Of a stretch of DNA of 11,509 nucleotides, positions 6,449 through 11,509 are shown piece by piece. How positions within the stretch are numbered: the first letter of the stretch is position 1; each line of letters opens with the position of its first letter. The notes under the pieces were generated by a model. It worked only from the letters and a program-made list of their open reading frames with translations, was not told the origin of the DNA and did no database searches. This DNA is from JBDHUV01 sp039809365. GTDB taxonomy: Bacteria; Patescibacteriota; Microgenomatia; Levybacterales; GWA1-39-11. The position numbers were made by a program, and so were the translations under genes. The stretch lies in NCBI GenBank assembly GCA_039809365.1, contig JBDHUV010000018.1:1-11509 (forward strand). Direction: 5' to 3'.

Positions 6449-7033
6449 ATGAATGAAAATCAAAAAAAAGCAATAGAGATTTTAAAAAAGGGCGGCATTA
6501 TTATATTCCCTACAGATACTGCTATGGGAATGGGTTGTCGTATTGATGATGATCAGGCAGTAAAACGATTTTTTACTATCCGCAGACGGTCTGAAACAAA
6601 ACCAACTCCAGTATTAGTTTCAGATATCCAGATGGCAAGAGAGTGGGTAGATATAATACCTGAAAAAACCAAAAATCTTATGGAAAAGTATTGGCCAGGA
6701 GGTCTTACCGTAGTTTTGAACAGCAAAAATACTCGAGTATCAAAATTGGTCAAAGGTGGTGGTGACACTCTTGGTGTCAGAATGCCTGACTATACAGAGC
6801 TATTAACGGTAATTTCTGATCTGAATATCCCTATTATTGGTTCTTCTGCAAACTTTGCTGGAGAACAAACACCATACTCTATGGATGAGCTAAATCCAGA
6901 ACTTCTTTCACTGGTAGATTATGTATTACCAGGAGAAGCGTTAGGAAAACAAGTTTCAACAGTTTTGGATTGTACACAGGAGCCGTATACAGTTTTAAGG
7001 CAGGGAGCAGTTATAGTGGATAGTACTATATAA
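6449..7033 (+). CDS. tsaC: L-threonylcarbamoyladenylate synthase TsaC/YrdC
   Basis: TsaC makes threonylcarbamoyl-AMP from threonine, bicarbonate and ATP, the first step of t6A37 synthesis. The 194-residue protein is a single YrdC domain without the extra Sua5 domain. Visible motifs are PTDTAMGMGC (21-30; many homologues have Tyr where this has Met), the basic IRRRSETKP stretch (44-52) where the family has KxR, YWPGGLTVVL (81-90), GVRMPDY (109-115), GSSANFAGEQTP (131-142) and STVLDCT (170-176). It is separated from tsaE by 42 nt carrying its own -10 and is followed 14 nt later by tsaB. Its product feeds the TsaB/TsaD/TsaE machinery encoded partly beside it. Confidence 0.95.
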   Translation: MNENQKKAIEILKKGGIIIFPTDTAMGMGCRIDDDQAVKRFFTIRRRSETKPTPVLVSDIQMAREWVDIIPEKTKNLMEKYWPGGLTVVLNSKNTRVSKLVKGGGDTLGVRMPDYTELLTVISDLNIPIIGSSANFAGEQTPYSMDELNPELLSLVDYVLPGEALGKQVSTVLDCTQEPYTVLRQGAVIVDSTI

Positions 7034-7034
7034 T

Positions 7035-7040
7035 TAAAAT
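7035..7040 (+). promoter_or_regulatory. -10 element of the short tsaB
   Basis: TAAAAT ends exactly 7 nt before the ATG at 7048. A TATAAT also occurs at 7029-7034, overlapping the tsaC stop, but it would leave a short leader. Confidence 0.45.
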
Positions 7041-7047
7041 TGAATTT

Positions 7048-7359
7048 ATGAATATTCTTTCTATTGATACACGAGATAATAAAAAAAATAGAATTAAAAT
7101 TTCCAAAAATGGTGAAGAGTTTGTTATGGAAACAGATGTACATACTCGAGCAGATGATATTGTTGTTATAATTCAGGATCTTTTAAAAAAAGCAGATCTA
7201 AAAATCACAGATCTTCAAAAAATATACTGTGAAAAAGGACCTGGATCATATACAGGGCTAAGAGTGGGATTTGCAGTTGCAAATACACTTTCCCTTGCAC
7301 TTTTTATTCCACTCAATGATAATAAATTAGGGACTATTGATACTCCTGTGTATGAATAG
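7048..7359 (+). CDS. tsaB: Half-length TsaB (t6A dimerisation subunit)
   Basis: TsaB is the inactive ASKHA-fold partner that pairs with TsaD in the t6A complex. This 103-residue protein matches the N-terminal half of TsaB. It opens MNILSIDTRD (the phosphate-1-like strand), keeps a His in HTRADDIV, and carries the signature EKGPGSYTGLRVGFAVANTL (62-81). E. coli TsaB is about 230 residues, so the second ASKHA subdomain is missing. There is no frameshift remnant: the next gene starts 10 nt after the stop. The gene looks intact rather than broken, since it has its own -10 and conserved motifs. TsaB contacts TsaD largely through the N-terminal region, so a reduced form might still work. That is inference. 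Confidence 0.85.
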   Translation: MNILSIDTRDNKKNRIKISKNGEEFVMETDVHTRADDIVVIIQDLLKKADLKITDLQKIYCEKGPGSYTGLRVGFAVANTLSLALFIPLNDNKLGTIDTPVYE

Positions 7360-7368
7360 TTCTTCTCT

Positions 7369-8367
7369 ATGAGACGAGTTACCAAGCATTACTTTATTCC
7401 ACAAGAACAAAATAATTTCCGTTCTAAACTTTTACACCACTCAAGTCTTATTGTCCTCATCTTGTTCTTATTTTTCACGAGTATCAGTGCAAATATTGTA
7501 CACCGTCAAAAACCAGAGATACTTGGTGTTGCGTACTCTATTAATCAGCAAGAACTATTAGATTATACGAACCAAGCACGAAAAGATAATGGACTTGAAC
7601 CTCTTACGCTTAATCCAGAACTTATATCTGCAGCAAATGGGAAAGCACAGCATATGTTTGCACATAATTATTGGGCACATTTTGCTCCTGATGGGACTTC
7701 TCCATGGCAGTTTATCCGTGATTCGGGATATCGCTATGTTTTTGCAGGAGAAAACTTAGCAAAAGGATTTACTGATTCAAAGTCTGTTGTTGATGCATGG
7801 ATGAACTCTCCGAGTCATAGAGATAATTTATTATCCGATAAATATAAAGAGATTGGATTTTCTGTCTCAGAAGGGAAAATTGATGGAGTAGAAACAGTGC
7901 TTGTTGTCCAGATGTTTGGAGCTCAAGATGTCCCTGCTCCTACAGAACAACGGTTTGCTGCAGCACCAGTAACAACTACTCCACCTCCTGCTGTAGTCAC
8001 TGTATCCCCAATTCCTACACTTACGCTTGTACCGACAGTTGCAGTAGCTTCGCCAACTATTGTTGTTGAAACAAAGAAAATAGAGAATGCCCAACCACAA
8101 ATATTAGCACAAATTCCAAAAATTAGCATAACTCCTTCATTCTTACAGATGTCAGTTGAGAACAATCCCATTCTCAATATCTCTCGTACCACACGGGCAG
8201 TACCTATTATTGTCATTATGTCTTTGTTAATAGCACTCACTCTAGATTTTGTCGTTATCAGAAGAAAGAATATTCCTCGGTTAGTTGGAAACAATCTTGA
8301 TCATATTATGATATTAGCAATGTTTTTGTTGCTACTTTTATTACAACAGTTTGGTTCAGTATTATAG
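7369..8367 (+). CDS. CAP-domain (SCP/PR-1-like) membrane protein
   Basis: This 332-residue protein has an N-terminal hydrophobic segment (about 25-45), a CAP domain (about 57-186), a Pro/Thr/Val-rich linker (187-235), and two further hydrophobic helices near the end (about 277-297 and 311-327). CAP hallmarks are ELLDYTNQARKDNGLEPL, HNYWAHFAPDGTSPW (His104), FAGENLAKGF (Glu128) and MNSPSHRDNLL (His150), which supply the usual His/Glu cavity. Bacterial CAP proteins are extracytoplasmic and mostly of unknown activity. The paired C-terminal helices are less common than a single anchor. It follows the short tsaB by 9 nt and may be read through from it; no clear -10 at 6-7 nt and no Shine-Dalgarno precede it. 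Confidence 0.88.
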   Translation: MRRVTKHYFIPQEQNNFRSKLLHHSSLIVLILFLFFTSISANIVHRQKPEILGVAYSINQQELLDYTNQARKDNGLEPLTLNPELISAANGKAQHMFAHNYWAHFAPDGTSPWQFIRDSGYRYVFAGENLAKGFTDSKSVVDAWMNSPSHRDNLLSDKYKEIGFSVSEGKIDGVETVLVVQMFGAQDVPAPTEQRFAAAPVTTTPPPAVVTVSPIPTLTLVPTVAVASPTIVVETKKIENAQPQILAQIPKISITPSFLQMSVENNPILNISRTTRAVPIIVIMSLLIALTLDFVVIRRKNIPRLVGNNLDHIMILAMFLLLLLLQQFGSVL

Positions 8368-8373
8368 AAAGGT

Positions 8374-8640
8374 ATGAGAAAAAATCCATTTCACCATAGT
8401 GCATATTATCTGTATCAGTTCCTAATTTTTTTCTTAGGATTTTTCTTTATGTTTTTCTTCCAAGAGAATGTTTCGTTGCAGTTTATGATATTAGTTTTTG
8501 TACTCATGTCATATATTGTGATTGGATTTATGCACCATCAAGAAGATCGTGATTTAAGAAATAAAATTGTGATAGAATATATCTTGATTAGTTCATTAGT
8601 TCTTGCTGCATTTCTCTTTTTTAATGCAGGAAGAATTTAG
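8374..8640 (+). CDS. Small multi-pass membrane protein, unknown function
   Basis: I do not recognise this 88-residue protein. It has about three hydrophobic segments (13-30, 35-52 and 65-84), separated by a short polar loop (HHQEDRDLRNK, 54-64), and many Phe residues. It starts 6 nt after the CAP gene, so the two are probably co-expressed. Upstream, ATTATA (8361-8366) ends 7 nt before the ATG and overlaps the CAP stop, and GAAAGG sits just 1 nt before the ATG, too close for a normal Shine-Dalgarno. A role tied to the CAP protein is only a neighbourhood guess. Confidence 0.7.
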   Translation: MRKNPFHHSAYYLYQFLIFFLGFFFMFFFQENVSLQFMILVFVLMSYIVIGFMHHQEDRDLRNKIVIEYILISSLVLAAFLFFNAGRI

Positions 8641-8646
8641 TATAAT
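8641..8646 (+). promoter_or_regulatory. Possible -10 element of rmlA
   Basis: TATAAT lies just after the stop of the preceding gene and ends 14 nt before the rmlA ATG, so a leader of about 7-8 nt would result. The region at -35 is T-rich (TTTTTA at 17-nt spacing). A second, weaker AATAAT (8651-8656) lies 4 nt from the ATG. Confidence 0.45.
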
Positions 8647-8660
8647 ACGAAATAATAGTT

Positions 8661-9431
8661 ATGAAAGGTTTTATATTAGCTGGAGGTCTTGCAACCCGTC
8701 TCCGCCCTCTTACTTGGGTAACCAACAAGCATCTTCTTCCTGTGTACAACAAACCAATGATTTATTATCCGCTTGAATCAATGAAAAGGGCTGGAATAAA
8801 AGAAGTCCTTGTTTCTAGTAGTCCAGATCATGCTGGTTCATTTACGAATCTTTTAAGAGCTGGAGAAGAGTTTGGTTTAAAATTGTATTTTGCTGTTCAA
8901 AAAAATCCTAAAGGGGGAATTGCTGATGCAGTACTGCTTGCAGAAGAGTTTGTAAATAAAGAAAAACTGTTAGTAATTCTTGGGGATAATATTTTTGGAT
9001 ATGATCTTTCTAGTGCTGTTCAATCATTTGAGCAAAAAGAAAGAGGAGCTAAAGTATTTGGAGTTGAGATGCCAACAGAGTCTAAACAATACGGAGTAAT
9101 AGAGAGAGACGAGAATGGGAGAGTAGTATCAATTGAGGAGAAACCAGAAAATCCAAAATCTAATATTGCACAAACTGGGATATATATGTATGACGAATAC
9201 GTTTTTGACAAAATAAAGAATCTTTCTCCATCTGCGCGGGGAGAGTTGGAAGTAACAGATCTCAATAATTTTTATGTTCAAGAAGGAACTCTAGAATGCG
9301 ACATTATAGATTGGTGGATTGATGCAGGTTCATCACATGACGAATTACTCAGAGCAAACAATATGGTTGCAGAAAAAGTCAAAAGTGGAGAGTTAAGTGG
9401 AGATGTTGAAGCCTATTTAAGAAAAGAATAG
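8661..9431 (+). CDS. rmlA: Glucose-1-phosphate thymidylyltransferase-like nucleotidyltransferase (RmlA family)
   Basis: RmlA joins dTTP and glucose-1-phosphate to give dTDP-glucose, the first step towards dTDP-rhamnose and related sugars. The 256 residues are shorter than the roughly 290 of enterobacterial RmlA and look like the compact form. Motifs are the nucleotide-binding loop GGLATRLRPLT (8-18; commonly GGxGTRLxPxT, here Ala for Gly), KHLLPVYNKPMIYYPL (23-38), the metal and sugar site ILGDNIFG (106-113), EEKPENPKSN (159-168) and GELEVTDLNN (194-203), then WWIDAGSSHDELL (218-230). Substrate specificity is inferred from the nearby rmlC-like and rmlB genes. Its stop lies one base from the stop of the convergent rmlC-like gene. 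Confidence 0.93.
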   Translation: MKGFILAGGLATRLRPLTWVTNKHLLPVYNKPMIYYPLESMKRAGIKEVLVSSSPDHAGSFTNLLRAGEEFGLKLYFAVQKNPKGGIADAVLLAEEFVNKEKLLVILGDNIFGYDLSSAVQSFEQKERGAKVFGVEMPTESKQYGVIERDENGRVVSIEEKPENPKSNIAQTGIYMYDEYVFDKIKNLSPSARGELEVTDLNNFYVQEGTLECDIIDWWIDAGSSHDELLRANNMVAEKVKSGELSGDVEAYLRKE

Positions 9432-9432
9432 T

Positions 9433-10059
9433 TTACTGAAGCCACGGGAATAAAGAAAAATCTACTGTGTCCCCAAATTTTTCTGTAAGTGTTGGATGAT
9501 TTTTGTCTGCATCACTGATAATAGGATTTTCGATTTCCCATCCTCCAAACTGTTTTGTAAGTAATGGATCATTCAAATTTACTGCTGGTGTTTTTTCACC
9601 TTTGTAGTAATCAGTAACCATATATATATACTCAGCATCGTCTTGTCCCATATTGGCATATGAATTTCCAATACCTTTTGGTAAATATACAGCCTTTCTA
9701 TTGGTATCATCAAATGTCATAGAAATAGCTTTCCCAAACGTATGTGAATCAGTTCTCAGATCAACGAATGCTGCTTTTACAGTACCTTTTGGAATATAAA
9801 TAATTTTTTCCCAAGGCTCGCTATGAATCCCTCTGATAACTCCAGGAATGGACTTTGAGTGATTTGCCTGGACAATATGAATTTGTTTCCCTAATACAGT
9901 TTCTAAATCTCGAAGTTCAACTATCTCTTTAAATTGGCCTCTGTTATCTAAAAATGTTTGTCTTTCATAGAGGAGAATTTGAGGAATTTCTGTCGTCTCT
10001 ATCATCTCTGGCCATTCAGAATTTGACGGATCTATTGCAAGTGTATAATTTGTATCCAT
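9433..10059 (-). CDS. rmlC: dTDP-4-dehydrorhamnose 3,5-epimerase-like cupin (RmlC family)
   Basis: RmlC epimerises dTDP-4-dehydro-6-deoxyglucose at C3 and C5. This 208-residue cupin carries LDNRGQFKEI (37-46), the VIRGIH block with the expected catalytic His79, YLPKGIGNSY (125-134), DAEYIYMVTDYY (141-152), and NLNDPLL (161-167) with the dyad Asp164. It departs from the classic enzyme: SEPWEK follows RGIH instead of the usual HYQ-type sequence, and GNSY replaces AHGF. It may therefore be a subfamily with a different substrate or a 3- or 5-only epimerase. The frame extends 24 codons further upstream. I chose 10059 because TATACT ends 7 nt before it and the extra residues have no family match. 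It converges with rmlA. Confidence 0.85.
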   Translation of the reverse strand: MDTNYTLAIDPSNSEWPEMIETTEIPQILLYERQTFLDNRGQFKEIVELRDLETVLGKQIHIVQANHSKSIPGVIRGIHSEPWEKIIYIPKGTVKAAFVDLRTDSHTFGKAISMTFDDTNRKAVYLPKGIGNSYANMGQDDAEYIYMVTDYYKGEKTPAVNLNDPLLTKQFGGWEIENPIISDADKNHPTLTEKFGDTVDFSLFPWLQ

Positions 10060-10066
10060 ATCTAGT

Positions 10067-10095
10067 AGTATAGTAAAGGAGAGGCTATATCGCAA
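10067..10095 (-). promoter_or_regulatory. Promoter of the rmlC-like gene
   Basis: Read on the minus strand, TTGCGA (10095-10090), a 17-nt spacer and TATACT (10072-10067) form a good housekeeping-type promoter. The -10 ends 7 nt before the ATG at 10059, predicting a leaderless transcript. Confidence 0.6.
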
Positions 10096-10114
10096 TGGGA
10101 AGTCTCCTGTTAGA

Positions 10115-10143
10115 TTGACAAAAATACACAACTCCTCTAAGAT
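10115..10143 (+). promoter_or_regulatory. Promoter of the NUDIX-rmlB unit
   Basis: A consensus TTGACA (10115-10120), a 17-nt spacer and TAAGAT (10138-10143) predict a start near 10150. It is divergent from, and just upstream of, the rmlC-like promoter. A GATAAT at 10149-10154 lies 6 nt before the small ORF at 10161 and is an alternative -10. Confidence 0.5.
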
Positions 10144-10160
10144 TGACTGATAATACTTCT

Positions 10161-10244
10161 ATGATGAAACTGGTCATTCTTGGCAGATTTCCAAATGGAC
10201 ATTATTTAAAATTTGAACTGATGATGAACGAAAACTATGAGTAA
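10161..10244 (+). CDS. Possible 27-codon leader ORF overlapping the NUDIX start
   Basis: A short frame begins ATG-ATG (MMKLVILGRFPNGHYLK...) and stops at TAA 10242-10244, overlapping the NUDIX ATG by 8 nt. GATAAT ends 6 nt before its ATG. It could be a translated leader coupling initiation at the NUDIX start, a remnant of a longer gene, or chance. I do not recognise the peptide. It has no run of one amino acid that would suggest classic attenuation. Confidence 0.35.
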   Translation: MMKLVILGRFPNGHYLKFELMMNENYE

Positions 10245-10779
10245 CATATCTACAAATTGGAAAACATTATCATCAAAAATAATCTTAAAGAATAAGTACA
10301 TGCAAATACGAGAGGATCAAGTAATACGTCCTGATGGAAAAGAAACTACGTATTATTATAGAGATAGAGAACCTTTTAGTATTTTGATTCCTCTCCATGG
10401 TGACGAAGTATATCTAGTCCAACAATACAGGTATAGTGTCAGATCTTTATCTTGGGAGTTTCCGATGGGATATGTAGAAGGAAAAAACCCATATGATACT
10501 GCTGTCGTAGAGTTGAAAGAAGAAACAGGGTTTACTGCAGGTAAACTTACAGAAATAGGTAAATTCTGGGTAGGAGTTGGGGGAAGTAACCAATATGGGT
10601 ATGTATATATAGCAGAAGACCTTATAGAAGGAGAAGCCACTCCAGAAGATGGAGAATTTTTAGAGTTAAAGAAATTTAAAATCTCTGAAGTTGATGATAT
10701 GATAAAAAGAGGAGATATTCTTGATGGACCAACAATAGTTGCGTACCATTATTTTAAAGATTTTAATAAAAATATATGA
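10237..10779 (+). CDS. NUDIX hydrolase in the dTDP-sugar cluster
   Basis: This 180-residue protein has the layout of ADP-ribose/nucleoside-diphosphate-sugar pyrophosphatases: an N-terminal beta region, YLVQQYRYSV (59-68), WEFPMGYVEG (73-82), and a Nudix box ending VVELKEETGF (90-99). The box is imperfect. It is one residue short before the helix, its first conserved Glu is absent, and the Arg of REL is Val91. The metal-binding glutamates E92, E95 and E96 are kept, so hydrolysis of a nucleotide-linked substrate is still plausible. Which substrate is unknown; the setting suggests a nucleotide sugar. An in-frame TGA at 10225-10227 bounds the start, and there is no Shine-Dalgarno. The stop overlaps the rmlB start as ATGA, indicating coupled translation. 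It is the only TGA-ended gene in the window. Confidence 0.9.
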   Translation: MSNISTNWKTLSSKIILKNKYMQIREDQVIRPDGKETTYYYRDREPFSILIPLHGDEVYLVQQYRYSVRSLSWEFPMGYVEGKNPYDTAVVELKEETGFTAGKLTEIGKFWVGVGGSNQYGYVYIAEDLIEGEATPEDGEFLELKKFKISEVDDMIKRGDILDGPTIVAYHYFKDFNKNI

Positions 10780-11509
10780 AGCTTTTAGTTACTGGTGGAG
10801 CAGGATTTATTGGATCAAACTTTATTTTATACTGGATGAAAAATCATCCAGAAGATCAAGTAGTTAATTTTGACAAACTTACTTATGCAGGGAATTTGGA
10901 AAACCTCAAAGAAGTTGAAAATAATCAAAACTACTCATTTTTCCACGGAGATATATGTGACCCTGCACAAGTTGCTACTGCTATGCAGGGAGTAGATATT
11001 GTCGTTCATTTTGCTGCTGAGAGTCATGTGGATCGATCGATTCTAGAACCATCAGAGTTTGTAAAAACAAATGTATTGGGTACGCAAGTACTTCTTGATG
11101 CAGCGTTGAAAAATAATATAAAAAGGTTTCATCATATCTCAACAGATGAAGTATTTGGTACTCTTGAGATAGCATCTCATGATAAGTTTTCTGAGGATAC
11201 TGCATATGCTCCTCGAAGTCCGTATGCTGCAAGTAAAGCAGGATCTGATCATCTTGTCAGAGCATACTACACAACATATGGACTTCCCATTAGTATAACG
11301 AACTGTTCTAATAATTTTGGACCATATCATTTCCCTGAGAAGTTTATTCCTCTTGCAATCACGAATGTACTTGAAGACAAAAAAGTCCCTATTTATGGAG
11401 ATGGACAACAAATTCGTGATTGGTTATATGTGGAAGATCATTGTCGTGCAATTGATATAGTGTTGCAAAAAGGGAAAATAGGGGAGACATACTTAGTGGG
11501 GGGGATGAT
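10776..11509 (+). CDS. rmlB: dTDP-glucose 4,6-dehydratase (RmlB), 3'-truncated by the window
   Basis: RmlB converts dTDP-glucose to dTDP-4-dehydro-6-deoxyglucose. The 244 visible residues are most of a protein usually 320-350 long. Motifs are the NAD-binding TGGAGFIG (6-13), FDKLTYAGNL (32-41), HGDICD (57-62), HFAAESHVDRS (78-88), the catalytic Thr123-Asp124-Glu125 in STDEVFG (122-128), YAASK (150-154) with the Tyr/Lys pair, NCSNNFGPYHFPEK (176-189) and GDGQQIRDWLYVEDH (208-222). These features separate RmlB from other extended SDR epimerases such as GalE. It starts inside the NUDIX stop (ATGA). The reading frame enters a run of seven G at 11498-11504 just before the edge, giving VGGM. Confidence 0.95.
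   Translation, partial: MKLLVTGGAGFIGSNFILYWMKNHPEDQVVNFDKLTYAGNLENLKEVENNQNYSFFHGDICDPAQVATAMQGVDIVVHFAAESHVDRSILEPSEFVKTNVLGTQVLLDAALKNNIKRFHHISTDEVFGTLEIASHDKFSEDTAYAPRSPYAASKAGSDHLVRAYYTTYGLPISITNCSNNFGPYHFPEKFIPLAITNVLEDKKVPIYGDGQQIRDWLYVEDHCRAIDIVLQKGKIGETYLVGGM

Noticed and set aside
7048..7368. tsaB pseudogene by frameshift
   Set aside because: No TsaB-like sequence appears in another frame after the stop, and the next gene begins 10 nt later.
10060..10131. 24-codon upstream extension of the rmlC-like gene (start at 10131)
   Set aside because: The added residues have no RmlC match, and the extension covers a TTGCGA/TATACT promoter whose -10 sits 7 nt before the ATG at 10059.

Overview
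The window is a gene-dense, low-GC bacterial chromosome segment with almost no spacer DNA. I see no IS element, tRNA, rRNA or CRISPR array. The gene content, short proteins, Pro/Thr-rich surface linkers, half-length TsaB and near absence of Shine-Dalgarno sites suggest a Candidate Phyla Radiation (Patescibacteria) genome. A Microgenomates/Katanobacteria-like lineage is my best guess. This is inference from gene style, not from a phylogenetic marker. An RF2 with its SPF and GGQ motifs, one TGA stop, and no in-frame TGA point to the standard bacterial code.

Region 1 (1-5032) is a translation-termination and cell-division block. It holds an uncharacterised membrane protein, prfB (RF2), a membrane-anchored protein with a probable small beta domain, ftsE, ftsX, and a coiled-coil peptidoglycan hydrolase. 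The prfB-ftsE-ftsX-hydrolase order resembles conserved clusters in Gram-positive bacteria, where FtsEX gates a coiled-coil murein hydrolase. The hydrolase here appears to carry a circularly permuted M23 (LytM) domain: the HLHF half precedes the HxxxD/YxH half. This is the most interesting item in the window.

Region 2 (5098-8640) starts with a secreted lamin-tail-domain (LTD) protein. It continues with three genes of the t6A37 tRNA-modification pathway (tsaE, tsaC and an unusually short tsaB), then a membrane-anchored CAP-domain protein and a small multi-pass membrane protein.

Region 3 (8661-11509) is a dTDP-sugar (rhamnose-type) block. It has rmlA on the plus strand, an rmlC-like epimerase on the minus strand converging on it, then a plus-strand unit of a possible 27-codon leader ORF, a NUDIX hydrolase and rmlB, which runs off the window. 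rmlD is not in the window.

Regulation: several genes have a -10-like hexamer (TATAAT, TAAAAT, GATAAT, TATACT) ending exactly 6 or 7 nt before the ATG, with no Shine-Dalgarno. That is the geometry of leaderless transcripts. The one strong Shine-Dalgarno is at ftsX, inside an overlapping gene pair. This pattern also decides the start codon for three genes (1605, 5966 and 10059).
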